Shown here piece by piece: positions 8,063 through 15,417 of a DNA stretch of 48,498 nucleotides; positions within the stretch are counted from its first letter, which is position 1, and each line of letters begins with the position of its first letter. This DNA is from a virus. The notes under the pieces are model-generated. The model was not told the DNA's origin, searched no databases, and was given only the letters and a program-made list of their open reading frames with translations. The DNA lies in the IMG/VR virus record IMGVR_UViG_3300050821_002711, positions 1 to 48,498 of that record, one strand, 5' to 3'. Position numbers and translations under genes: made by a program.

Positions 8063-9429
8063 AGCCTGCTGCTCAATGCGGTGTTGTTGAGCGGCGTCTT
8101 GAACCAGGAAATAAAGACATAGGCGTCAGCCGTGGGGGCTTGGTTGAAGGTCACGCTGTCGCCGCTCGCCGCGTACTGGATGGCCGGTTCTTGGATGACG
8201 CCATCGATCGAAACGAGAAGTTCTTCAGGCCCGGCCAGATTGGGGTTGGTTCCGTCAGACGCCACCGTGAGGACGAAGGTGGCGCGTGATCCGTCCTGAA
8301 AGCCGGGAGGGGTGTTGATGTTCTTGCAGGGCTTGATCGCCACCGCGCCAGGCGCGAGCTGCGAGGCTGTTTGCAAGACATCGATCGCCACCATCGCGCC
8401 CGCCGGGAGCGGTTGCGCCAGGGTGATCGACGAGTTGACGATGCTAACGAAGAAATCGCCGGTCAAAAGACCAGGGTTGTTGTCCGGTGTCAGCCGCGCG
8501 CCGTTGACGTAACACTCGATCCCTTCCGGGTCTTGGCTGTTGATGGTGTAGGTGTTGTTGTAGAGGTCCGCCGTGGTGAGAGGGAATTGCTGCTGATTGG
8601 CGCTGGCGAGATAGTAGAGGCTGGCGGTGAACGCCTTCTGCGGCACCGTGAACGGTTGCCAGCCTGAACCGTTCCAGACTTGCATGGTGTTGGTGTTGGT
8701 GTCGAAGTAGAGACAGCCGGGCGTCAGCGGATCGCCGGTCAACGTCTGGGTTGGCGGCACGTCGGACGCGCCGCAGTAGAGCATTGCCATCATGCCGAAG
8801 GCGTTGGCCGATTTCATCGCCCACCAGCGGCTCGACCAGTGCTCTCCGGTGATTGCGTTGGTCGCCAGGATGTTCGGCGGGATGGTGTCGGGCATGTGCT
8901 CGGCCCAGGCGATCGACACGTTGGCCCAATCCTCGGCGACCGCCGCCTGGCGCAAGACTTCGTTGGCGTCGTCGAATGTCTGCGCGCTCTGTGTCTGGAC
9001 TTCGATCATCATCGGCGCGATCTGCGCAGACATCGTGCGCGCCTGAACCTGAACTTTCTCGCCCACGTCGCGCGTCGCCAGATTATCCGCTGCGTTTTTC
9101 TGGATCAGCGCACGCAGCTCATCGGTAGACTTCGCCAGCGCTTTCTGGCGTGTCTCGACCTCCCGCAGCATCGTCTGTGTCTGGGCCTGGATCGCCCGCG
9201 CCTCGGCCAACGCCGCAGCCTCGATCTTCCCGAGCGTCTGCTTGGGAAAACTCTCGGGCGTCAGAACACCGCTGTTGAGCTTGCCGTCCGCCCTGACGAC
9301 CTTCGCCAGTTGCCTGATAATGGCGTCGATTGAGCGCTTGTGATTGTCGAACTGCCGGTCGATTTCATAAGCGGGCGCAACCTGCACTGCGCCGAAATCG
9401 TAGAGTTTGACGGGCCGCTCGATCGCCAT
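8059..9429 (-). CDS. Tail fibre / tail spike adaptor protein
   Basis: A 456-residue protein. A long helical N-terminal region (about 75-160, with AEARAIQAQTQTMLREVETRQKAL type heptads) looks like a coiled-coil stalk. A conserved phage segment (GEHWSSRWWAMKSANAFG) and a domain with PGCLYFDTNTNTMQVWNGSGW, common in tail fibre proteins, come next. The C-terminal region is beta-rich (ECYVNGARLTPD, VSIDGVIQEPA). It is the first gene of the tail group; the N-terminus (MAIERPVKLYDFG) would contact the tail. Function as the anchor for the downstream fibres is inference. Confidence 0.75.
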   Translation of the reverse strand: MAIERPVKLYDFGAVQVAPAYEIDRQFDNHKRSIDAIIRQLAKVVRADGKLNSGVLTPESFPKQTLGKIEAAALAEARAIQAQTQTMLREVETRQKALAKSTDELRALIQKNAADNLATRDVGEKVQVQARTMSAQIAPMMIEVQTQSAQTFDDANEVLRQAAVAEDWANVSIAWAEHMPDTIPPNILATNAITGEHWSSRWWAMKSANAFGMMAMLYCGASDVPPTQTLTGDPLTPGCLYFDTNTNTMQVWNGSGWQPFTVPQKAFTASLYYLASANQQQFPLTTADLYNNTYTINSQDPEGIECYVNGARLTPDNNPGLLTGDFFVSIVNSSITLAQPLPAGAMVAIDVLQTASQLAPGAVAIKPCKNINTPPGFQDGSRATFVLTVASDGTNPNLAGPEELLVSIDGVIQEPAIQYAASGDSVTFNQAPTADAYVFISWFKTPLNNTALSSRL

Positions 9430-9522
9430 GCGCGAAGCTCAGATGAGAGCGCGACCATGCCGAGCGGCCATTAAGCGGCGGCGAAACCTACAACGGCCAA
9501 CAAAAACCCGCAAGGACTTGCT

Positions 9523-9536
9523 TGAACTTCCTCGCC
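9523..9536 (+). repeat. TGAACTTCCTCGCC direct repeat, copy 1
   Basis: First of three identical 14-bp copies. Context is CTTGCTTGAACTTCCTCGCC, upstream of the 72-residue plus-strand gene and 94 bp from the divergent tail gene start. Confidence 0.6.
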
Positions 9537-9568
9537 CTTTAACCTTTCGTCAGGCGGCCAGGCGCATT

Positions 9569-9787
9569 ATGTTCAGGATGATGACAGACGACGAAGAGAA
9601 AAAACTGAAACAGGAGCTGCTCGTGGCGGACCTCAATCTCAGGCGCAAGCAAGACATCTGGGAGCACCCGCGCAACATCGCGCTTCTCGTGGCTGCGACT
9701 GCGGCCATCGCCGGAGCTGTGGGCTTCAAAATAGGCCAGACGCCAGCGCCGCCGCCGATCATCGTTCAAGTCCCGGCGCAGAAGTAA
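9569..9787 (+). CDS. Small membrane protein
   Basis: A 72-residue protein with a charged N-terminal helix (TDDEEKKLKQELLVADLNLRRKQDIWEHPRN), one membrane span (IALLVAATAAIAGAVGFKIG) and a Pro-rich end (TPAPPPIIVQVPAQK). I have seen this layout in many small phage membrane proteins encoded near virion genes. AGGCG precedes the ATG at 9569; two further in-frame ATGs at 9578 and 9581 are alternatives. It is on the strand opposite to the surrounding late genes. Function unknown. Confidence 0.7.
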   Translation: MFRMMTDDEEKKLKQELLVADLNLRRKQDIWEHPRNIALLVAATAAIAGAVGFKIGQTPAPPPIIVQVPAQK

Positions 9788-9794
9788 GCTTGCC

Positions 9795-9808
9795 TGAACT
9801 TCCTCGCC
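9795..9808 (+). repeat. TGAACTTCCTCGCC direct repeat, copy 2
   Basis: Second copy. It lies a few bases after the stop codon of the 72-residue gene and before the zinc-ribbon gene, 272 bp from copy 1. Confidence 0.6.
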
Positions 9809-9849
9809 ATAAGCTTTCAGCCTTCCATTGGGCCGATCTGGCCGATTTC

Positions 9850-10041
9850 ATGATCGACAAGCGAAAGAGCCTGGAAGTGAAGCTTTGCTCGCGTTGCGGA
9901 GAGCCCGCCGCGATCTGGCGGCGCGCCAGCGCCGGAGATTGGAAGTCGCGCGACGACCCGACGACGGAAATCGTCTGCAATCGTTGCTGTCTTGAACAAG
10001 TATTCAGCGAAGCCAAGACGCTTTGGGTCTTCAAAGACTAA
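9850..10041 (+). CDS. Small zinc-ribbon-like protein, copy A
   Basis: A 63-residue protein with two CxxC knuckles (CSRCGEP and CNRCC) about 30 residues apart, separated by a segment ending PTTEIVC. It aligns with the plus-strand gene at 29356, which has CALCGQP...PTIEIVCSVC, so the two are paralogues. The ATG at 9850 has no clear ribosome site. A TTG at 9790 would add 20 residues (LPELPRHKL...), placing repeat copy 2 inside the gene. I prefer the ATG because it aligns with the paralogue. Metal binding is inferred from the cysteines. Confidence 0.6.
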   Translation: MIDKRKSLEVKLCSRCGEPAAIWRRASAGDWKSRDDPTTEIVCNRCCLEQVFSEAKTLWVFKD

Positions 10042-10043
10042 CC

Positions 10044-10057
10044 TGAACTTCCTCGCC
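10044..10057 (+). repeat. TGAACTTCCTCGCC direct repeat, copy 3
   Basis: Third copy, 2 bases after the stop of the zinc-ribbon gene and 249 bp from copy 2. The 235 bp that follow (10058-10292) hold no gene I can support. They contain a G-rich run at about 10198-10214 and CTAGAC/GTCTAG inverted motifs at about 10251-10285. Confidence 0.6.
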
Positions 10058-10292
10058 CTCGCGCGCGATGCTTGCAGAAAACTCTCGGAGAGCCCAGGAT
10101 TTCCGGGCGTCTCGACAGAGCGCCGCGCTGCGGCCTAAAAGTTAAATTTCCGAAAATTTAGTCCGTGACGGTGCGCACGCGCAGCGCTCCCGGATCGCCG
10201 GGGGCGGGGGGGCGGTTTGGCCTTCCCAGTGCGACGCAAGCGCCGCAGCCTAGACACGCTCCCCAGTCTAGGGAGTGCTGTCTAGCGTAATA

Positions 10293-10556
10293 TCAATGGC
10301 TTGCGAGCGCCCTAATCCGCTCTTCAAGTTGTTCTAGGGACATTTCAGAGGCCGGAATAGTATCGAGCGCTGTCGGGTCTGCGTGTCTACCAAGAGCGCC
10401 AACCAACTCGAGTAAGGTCCTGGCTGCGGTTGCTTTGGCGTTGCTTGGAGCATCTTGTGCTATACATATCGCTTGCAAAGTCGCTTTCGCTAATTCTATC
10501 GTTTCTTGCTTGTCTAGGCGAGCCGCTGGCGGCGCTGTTGGCGTGTCTGCGACCAT
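10293..10556 (-). CDS. Possible terminase small subunit
   Basis: An 87-residue, mostly helical protein. The core (APSNAKATAARTLLELVGALGR) and the ending (ASEMSLEQLEERIRALA) resemble small phage proteins next to terminases, in which a helix of the form AR-AAARTLLEL-G is followed by an SEMT/S-EL--RI tail. It directly follows the HGG-motif protein (8 nt gap), a gene order commonly seen upstream of large terminases. Here, however, terL is almost 9 kb further along the operon. TerS recognises the packaging site and recruits TerL. Domain evidence is weak. Confidence 0.45.
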   Translation of the reverse strand: MVADTPTAPPAARLDKQETIELAKATLQAICIAQDAPSNAKATAARTLLELVGALGRHADPTALDTIPASEMSLEQLEERIRALASH

Positions 10557-10571
10557 AAGTTTTCTTATGGT
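10552..10571. promoter_or_regulatory. Perfect 8-bp inverted repeat over stop/start junction
   Basis: ACCATAAG (10552-10559), spacer TTTT, CTTATGGT (10564-10571). It covers the stop codon of the HGG protein and the ATG of the next gene. In mRNA it would fold the start codon into a hairpin, so translational coupling or repression is possible. As DNA it could be an operator. Confidence 0.5.
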
Positions 10572-10894
10572 TCGAGGTTAGGCCGCGCCTTGGGAATAAT
10601 CACCGCGCCATCCCGGCTGCGGACATAAGGCCGGATAAGACGCGCCGTCTGCGAAGCGCCGCCGTGAGCGCGGCAATGGTCGCAGCCGCGCATCGCAATA
10701 TCCCGGCATATCCCGCCATCGCGTCTGCGAGCGCCGCAGAGGCGATGCTTGCCGGAGCCGATGCCAGACACGGCGGCGGCGGCAAGGAAAGCCGCTGGCG
10801 CTTGTTTCTGGCCGTTGTAGCGGCGCTGGCGAACGTAAGTTTTGCGCTTTTTTCCCGGTCGCCAATCGAGCGCGGTGAACTGTGTTTCGGACAT
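10565..10894 (-). CDS. HGG-motif zinc protein (terminase-associated)
   Basis: A 109-residue basic protein. The C-terminal half shows a Cys/His cluster CGARRRDGGICRDIAMRGCDHCRAHGG, the pattern of HGGxTG-type phage proteins that often sit just before the small terminase. The N-terminal half is basic (RPGKKRKTYVRQRRY). Starts are uncertain. The ATG at 10894 leaves a 144-bp AT-rich intergenic region for divergent promoters. An ATG at 10993 with AGGCACC upstream would add 33 residues. A DNA-binding or packaging accessory role is inferred from position. Confidence 0.65.
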   Translation of the reverse strand: MSETQFTALDWRPGKKRKTYVRQRRYNGQKQAPAAFLAAAAVSGIGSGKHRLCGARRRDGGICRDIAMRGCDHCRAHGGASQTARLIRPYVRSRDGAVIIPKARPNLEP

Positions 10895-11038
10895 GGGCTT
10901 AAGGTTGCCATGCGAGGCGGCGCTCGGGAACGTCAAATAGTGCTTGTTTTGTCTGCTTTGTTGGCTTATGTCATTGTCTGTTGTTTTTGGCATGGTGCCT
11001 AAGACGACAAAGGCAAACGAAAACAAGGCAGTAAAGAA
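10895..11038. promoter_or_regulatory. Divergent intergenic region
   Basis: AT-richer stretch between the leftward HGG gene and the rightward AAA+ cassette. It contains TTGTTT about 17 nt before TATGTC (about 10947-10975), a plausible weak promoter reading right. If the longer HGG start is used, only 45 bp remain. Confidence 0.35.
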
Positions 11039-11986
11039 ATGGGTATCTTGAATAATCGAGGCTTAAAATATGGCAACTCGGCGAGGGCCGCAATCAAGAC
11101 AGCAATAACGTCTCATAGCGGCTGGAATAATTGGCGCGCTGAACGCGCCGCGCAACTTGGCGTGGACTTTGGCTCATTTCATTCAGGCTCATTGAGTATG
11201 GAAGAAATATTCAACGCTTGTGACGCATTGGGCATTGATGCTTTGAGCGTCACAGCGCAAGCCGGTTACAACTATGCGAGAGCAAAAGCGATGGCGCAGA
11301 CAAAACCGGCGATGGTTGCGACGATCGATGGCGACATGCCAGCGGAAGACGTTCCGAACTACCTTCGCCCATTGATGGAAAGCGACAGCATGAACGAAGC
11401 CGCGCCGGTTGCGACCGCCGACACTGGTTTTGTGGGCCGGGACGTTGAAGCTTTGATCGTTCAAGCTTTGTCGCCAGTTGAGGGATTGATCTCCGACCGG
11501 AAGCTTGCCGAGTTGAAGGCGCTGGTTTCACCGCTGGCGATGGCTGCGGCGCATCCGGTCGAGGTAGTGCGCGAGACTGTCAAGCTTGTCGAGACAAGCG
11601 CGCTATCGGTTCAAGCCGCTGCGCAGAGTGTGAAGCTTGGCGAAAAAAGCGCGCGCGAAGTTTTCGGCTTCAATCGAAGCGAAGGCGGCAAGAGTTGGAA
11701 AGCGGCTTTAGACGGCGCTCGGGTTGCGGTTTATTCGAGCGCATTGAGTGAGCCGATTGACGCTGATTACGTCTGGACGCCGGAACTTGCGGCGGTTTTG
11801 AGCGCCGCCGATGGCAAAGGCCAGAACGTTCTTTTGTACGGGCCAGCCGGAACCGGCAAGACGACGGCGGCAATGCAATACGCGGCGCGGACAGGCCGTC
11901 CGTTCATGCGCATTGCGTTTGATCGCACGACAGAGCCCGCAGACTTGAAAGGCGGGCGTTATCCAAGCGAAAGCGGCGGCGTTTGA
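11039..11986 (+). CDS. MoxR/CobS-like AAA+ ATPase, N-terminal part (frame broken)
   Basis: A 315-residue reading frame. The first 220 residues are helical and of unknown type. The AAA+ domain begins near 255 with Walker A LYGPAGTGKTTAA (about 265-277) and the CobS/MoxR-like stretch ADLKGGR. It stops at a TGA (11984-11986) inside the ATPase core. The +1 frame immediately continues with EWHDGNLTRAF and a Walker B LLLDEP, so the full protein would read ...SESGGV-EWHDGNLTRAFRVPG. The junction GTT TGA A resembles the CTT TGA C site of release factor 2 programmed frameshifting, but no strong Shine-Dalgarno stimulator lies just upstream. A simple mutation or sequencing error is equally possible. First gene of a four-gene cassette with a vWA protein. 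Confidence 0.8.
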   Translation: MGILNNRGLKYGNSARAAIKTAITSHSGWNNWRAERAAQLGVDFGSFHSGSLSMEEIFNACDALGIDALSVTAQAGYNYARAKAMAQTKPAMVATIDGDMPAEDVPNYLRPLMESDSMNEAAPVATADTGFVGRDVEALIVQALSPVEGLISDRKLAELKALVSPLAMAAAHPVEVVRETVKLVETSALSVQAAAQSVKLGEKSAREVFGFNRSEGGKSWKAALDGARVAVYSSALSEPIDADYVWTPELAAVLSAADGKGQNVLLYGPAGTGKTTAAMQYAARTGRPFMRIAFDRTTEPADLKGGRYPSESGGV

Positions 11987-12002
11987 ATGGCATGACGGGA
12001 AT

Positions 12003-12698
12003 TTGACGAGGGCGTTTCGCGTTCCTGGCATGGTTTTGTTGCTGGACGAACCAACGTTGTTGCGCTCGGGTTCGCTGGCGGTTTTGGCGACTGCGATGGA
12101 TACGCGGCGCTTGGTTCTGGACACGGGCGAAGTTGTTCACGCTGCGCCGGACTTATTCGTCATCACTGCCGACAATACCGACATGACGGGCGATGCGACC
12201 GGACGCTATATCGACACCGCGCCAGTGAACTTGGCGTTTAGCGATAGGTTCGCTTGGCGTGTCGCAGTCGATTATCTGCCGGAGGCGAAAGAGATTGACG
12301 CGATTGCAAAGCGGACAGGTTTGCACCGCGAAGCAACGAAGTTGATGGTCGAATATGCGACCAAGACACGCAACGAAGCCAACGGCGGAACATTGACCGC
12401 GCCGGTAACGACGCGGCGGCTCATTGCGTGGGCAAACGGCGTTCAGGGCGGCTTTGAAAGCAAGTACGCGTTCAAGGTTTCTGTGCTGCAAGGCAGTGAC
12501 GCGGCGGACAGTGAAAAGCTTCGCGAGTTGGAGCGCGCAACGCTAGAGACAGGCCACAAGACGATTGACGCCATTAGGGAGAACGGCGGCTTGCCGAGCG
12601 TGCCAAGCTTCCCGCCGACACCAATCAGCGAAGGCGATTTTGCGAGCGAAAAAGATGCGCGCGCCGCAAATGATTTTCGCGCGCCGCCGTCAATCTGA
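12003..12698 (+). CDS. MoxR/CobS-like AAA+ ATPase, C-terminal part (+1 frame)
   Basis: Continuation of the AAA+ ATPase in the +1 frame; homology-like sequence starts at about 11982. It has Walker B VLLLDEP, a sensor 1-like VITADNTDMTGD, an Arg-finger-like SDRFAWR and the helical lid with AKRTGLHREATKL. The nominal start is a TTG at 12003 with only a weak ribosome site, so independent translation is unlikely. Without the first part there is no P-loop. MoxR/CobS-type ATPases work with vWA partner proteins (CobT, or vWA chaperones) to insert cofactors or remodel proteins, and such a partner follows two genes later. Confidence 0.75.
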   Translation: MTRAFRVPGMVLLLDEPTLLRSGSLAVLATAMDTRRLVLDTGEVVHAAPDLFVITADNTDMTGDATGRYIDTAPVNLAFSDRFAWRVAVDYLPEAKEIDAIAKRTGLHREATKLMVEYATKTRNEANGGTLTAPVTTRRLIAWANGVQGGFESKYAFKVSVLQGSDAADSEKLRELERATLETGHKTIDAIRENGGLPSVPSFPPTPISEGDFASEKDARAANDFRAPPSI

Positions 12699-12722
12699 AA
12701 ATCGAGGAAAAGGAAAACGACA

Positions 12723-13007
12723 ATGGAAAAGACATACGACGAATATGCAGCATGGGCAAAGACGCTAAGCGACACAGAGCTTAGCCATGTTCTTTACGAA
12801 ATGCGGCGGCGCGGATGGGCCGTTACCGCATACGAAGCCAACGACGGATCCGAGCTATTCGATGTCATCAATGAACCGGAAGACGGTACATGGTTCGACA
12901 ACGAAGCAATCGAAGACGCCATGTGCGAAGCCGCACGCGACTGTATGCGCCAAGCCTTAGACGAAGCCGGGGCGTTTGACGAAACCAGCGAAGACGAGGA
13001 AATTTAA
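12723..13007 (+). CDS. Small acidic protein of the AAA+/vWA cassette
   Basis: A 94-residue, strongly acidic protein (MEKTYDEYAAWAKTL..., ending ETSEDEEI). It is predicted helical with a central short beta stretch (GWAVTAYEANDGSELFDVI). AAGGA lies 8 nt before the ATG. It sits between the ATPase and the vWA gene with a 2-nt gap to the latter, implying a joint role, for example as an adaptor or regulator. I recognise no family. Confidence 0.7.
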   Translation: MEKTYDEYAAWAKTLSDTELSHVLYEMRRRGWAVTAYEANDGSELFDVINEPEDGTWFDNEAIEDAMCEAARDCMRQALDEAGAFDETSEDEEI

Positions 13008-13009
13008 CA

Positions 13010-15070
13010 ATGGGCAAGATGGTGACAGGCGGAGAGGTTTACGAGGCTATCCGCGAGACGTGCCAGCGATTGTATATCGCAGCCGGTGGCGACAAAAACG
13101 CAATCTGGACGGTGCAACCATTCCCGGAAACGGCGTGTATCGCAGTCGGAAAGAACGGCAAATATTGGAAGCTAGGGATGCCAGCAATCCCCGCGACCGC
13201 GCGTTTAACGACGCGCGAAGCGGACATGTTCGTGGCGTTTGGCGTTCATGAAATACTTCACGCGCTATGGACTGATTTTAACGTCGTAGCGCAATCGAGC
13301 CGCGAAGGATTGCACTCGCTGTGCAACGCGTTGGAAGACTGCCGCATTGAGGCGAAAGCGAAGCGAGGATTGCCAGCGGTGGCGGAAGCCGCAACCTTGC
13401 TCGAAATATTGACCAACCATGTTGTCGCGAAGGCCAGCGAAAAAACGCCATACCGTTTGGACGATGAGCGCAATTTTGCGTTCACTCTTGGCAACATCAT
13501 TTTTGTTGAGAAGCTAAAATATCGGCTTGTCGATTTTCCGCGCGATTGGCGCGCCGAGGTTCCGGCGCATTGGCTCCCCGTCATTGATCTGGCGTTGACG
13601 CGTTTTGGTTCGCTGCGCAGCACGCAAGACGTTTTGGTGCTGGCGCGCGATCTAACGGCGCTCGGACAATCATTGCAGCCGCAGCCGCAGCCGCAGCCGC
13701 AGCAAGGCGAAGGCAAGCCGCAGCCGAGCAAGGGCGAGGGCGAGGGCAAGCCGCAGCCGAGCAAGGGCGAGGGCGAGGGCGAGGGCGAGGGCGAGGGCGA
13801 GGGCGAGGGCGAGGGCGAGGGCGAGGGCAAGCCGCAAAACGGCCCTAGCAATGACGCTAGCGGCGCTTTCCCGAAAAAGCCGGACAATGAGACAGGCGAA
13901 GACGACAAAGCCGCTGGCAAGCCGTCTAAAGCCGCTGGCGAAGGCGAAGGCGAGGGCAAAGGCGAAGGCGAGGGCGAAGGCGAAGGCGAGGGCGAAGACG
14001 AAGGCGAAGGCGAAGGCGAAGGCATAAGCGGCGCTGGCGACAGGCTGCAAGGCGGAACGGACGAAGGCAAAGCGCCAATCGATTTGACCGATGCGCAACA
14101 AAACGCGCCGGACGCCAAGCTTGACGACGTTGCGGACAATGCTTCGCGCCGCGAAGGCATGACCGGCGCGCAAGCCGAAGACGCCAACCAACGCGCGGCA
14201 GATTTTTTCGCTGCGGTCGATAGTGTTGGTTTTCGCGAAGACATGCCCAACGCCTCGTTTGAAATTGAAACGATACGCGCGGCTTTGCCTACGCCAGCGA
14301 AGCTTAGGCGCGATGTCACGCTGGCGGTGAAATCGCCGGAACGCGTAGGCCGCGACCGGCGGCAAACGACGGGCCGAATGGACATGCGTTTGGCGGCGCA
14401 AATGCGCGCCGGTTCACAGAACGTCTTTTCGCGCCGCCATGACGAGACAGGCGTTCAAGCCGCAGTGTCGTTGCTTGTCGATATGTCCGGTTCGATGCGC
14501 GGCGAGCGCGCGAGAGCGGCGGCGGCGCTGGCGTTGCATCTTGGCGATGCGCTCAAAGCCGCTGGCGTCAAATTTGAGATCGCCGGTTACTACCAGATGC
14601 GCCAACGCGACGACGGCGCTTGCCGCGCGCGGCTTGGCTTCTGCAAAGAAATGGGCGCGGGCTGGACGCAAGAGGCGCGCGGCAAGACGGCGGCGCTCGG
14701 CTCGATGCCGAGCGGCGGGACTGCGACTATGCCAGCGGCGAAAGAAATGGCGCGGCGGCTCCTGAATGAGCGCAACGCCACAAGGCGCATCTTGCTTGTC
14801 TTGACCGATGGGCAGGACTGCTATTCGCCGGAAAGCATGAAAGCTTGCCGCGACTATTACGCCAAGCTTGGCGTGGAGATTGTGGCGCTGGCGATGATGA
14901 TCAACGAAAGCGGACAAGGCCAGATGATAGAACAATTGTTCCGGCGCTCATTTGGCAAAAATGTAACTTTCGTTAATGATCTGGCGCAAGTCGCCACGAC
15001 GGGCTTGCGCGAACTTGTCACGGTTCTCAACGCCAGCGACCGCGCGGCGGTGCAAGGAAAGGCGGCTTGA
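13010..15070 (+). CDS. CobT-like HExxH metallopeptidase-vWA protein
   Basis: A 686-residue protein. The N-terminal domain has a zinc-protease motif HEILH (80-84) followed by NALEDCRIE (about 109-117), typical of the peptidase-like domain fused to vWA in CobT-like proteins. The middle (about 225-345) is a low-complexity Gly-Glu linker of tandem GE units encoded by GGCGAG hexamers, interrupted by Pro-Gln and Lys stretches. The C-terminal vWA domain has an intact MIDAS: DMSGSM (D491, S493, S495), SGGTATMP and VLTDGQD. By analogy with CobS-CobT and MoxR-vWA pairs it should bind the AAA+ partner upstream. GAGGAA precedes the ATG. Whether the HExxH site is catalytically active is unknown. Confidence 0.85.
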   Translation: MGKMVTGGEVYEAIRETCQRLYIAAGGDKNAIWTVQPFPETACIAVGKNGKYWKLGMPAIPATARLTTREADMFVAFGVHEILHALWTDFNVVAQSSREGLHSLCNALEDCRIEAKAKRGLPAVAEAATLLEILTNHVVAKASEKTPYRLDDERNFAFTLGNIIFVEKLKYRLVDFPRDWRAEVPAHWLPVIDLALTRFGSLRSTQDVLVLARDLTALGQSLQPQPQPQPQQGEGKPQPSKGEGEGKPQPSKGEGEGEGEGEGEGEGEGEGEGKPQNGPSNDASGAFPKKPDNETGEDDKAAGKPSKAAGEGEGEGKGEGEGEGEGEGEDEGEGEGEGISGAGDRLQGGTDEGKAPIDLTDAQQNAPDAKLDDVADNASRREGMTGAQAEDANQRAADFFAAVDSVGFREDMPNASFEIETIRAALPTPAKLRRDVTLAVKSPERVGRDRRQTTGRMDMRLAAQMRAGSQNVFSRRHDETGVQAAVSLLVDMSGSMRGERARAAAALALHLGDALKAAGVKFEIAGYYQMRQRDDGACRARLGFCKEMGAGWTQEARGKTAALGSMPSGGTATMPAAKEMARRLLNERNATRRILLVLTDGQDCYSPESMKACRDYYAKLGVEIVALAMMINESGQGQMIEQLFRRSFGKNVTFVNDLAQVATTGLRELVTVLNASDRAAVQGKAA
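13725..14025 (+). repeat. GGCGAG/GGCGAA hexamer tandem repeats in the vWA gene
   Basis: Two tracts of in-frame 6-bp units coding Gly-Glu. The first (about 13725-13830) is nearly pure GGCGAG with two PQPSKGEGEGK-type units at its start. The second (about 13940-14025) mixes GGCGAA and GGCGAG. Length changes in multiples of 6 would keep the frame. Confidence 0.75.
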
Positions 15071-15071
15071 C

Positions 15072-15287
15072 ATGTTCTCGCATGGTCGCGGCTTGACAAC
15101 GCTGATTGTCTTTTTCGGAGTGTTGTCTATTCCCGTCATAGGGCCGCCGATTGTCGCAGCGGCGGCAATCGGCTTGGCGCTCGGCGGCGCGGTGACGCGC
15201 GGCAAACCACTAACGCCAAAAGAGCTAAGCGAAACCAAGGCACGGGTGGAGCGCGCTAGGGCGGAATACCTCACCCATAAAAAGTGA
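15072..15287 (+). CDS. Small membrane protein ending the cassette
   Basis: A 71-residue protein with two hydrophobic stretches (LTTLIVFFGVLSIPVIG and PPIVAAAAIGLALGGAVT) and a charged helical tail (TPKELSETKARVERARAEYLTHKK). The ATG follows the vWA stop by one base, so translation is coupled. A strong terminator lies 21 bp after the stop. It could localise the AAA+/vWA complex at the membrane; that is inference. Confidence 0.7.
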   Translation: MFSHGRGLTTLIVFFGVLSIPVIGPPIVAAAAIGLALGGAVTRGKPLTPKELSETKARVERARAEYLTHKK

Positions 15288-15308
15288 AACCGCTTAAAAT
15301 CGATTTAG

Positions 15309-15336
15309 AAGGCCGCTGACAGCGGCCTTTTTTTTT
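15309..15336 (+). terminator. Rho-independent terminator
   Basis: Stem GGCCGCT / AGCGGCC with loop GAC (15311-15327), flanked by AA and a run of nine T (15328-15336). It closes the rightward AAA+/vWA cassette. Confidence 0.93.
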
Positions 15337-15417
15337 GGCTGTCACCCTAGCCGGGACGTGGCGCGCGGCTCCTGGCGCGGCTCCCTGGCCTTTCCTAGCG
15401 CTCGGCTCCCGGCTCCT

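Noticed and set aside
10198-10214. G-quadruplex
   Set aside because: G5-C-G7-C-GG lacks four clean G-tracts with loops; could fold only imperfectly.
10664-11002. Plus-strand 112-codon frame with a hydrophobic stretch
   Set aside because: Antisense to the HGG-motif gene, whose Cys/His pattern is far more convincing.
13258-14385. Long minus-strand Ser/Pro-rich frame opposite the vWA gene
   Set aside because: Produced by the GGCGAG repeats read in antisense; no supporting features.
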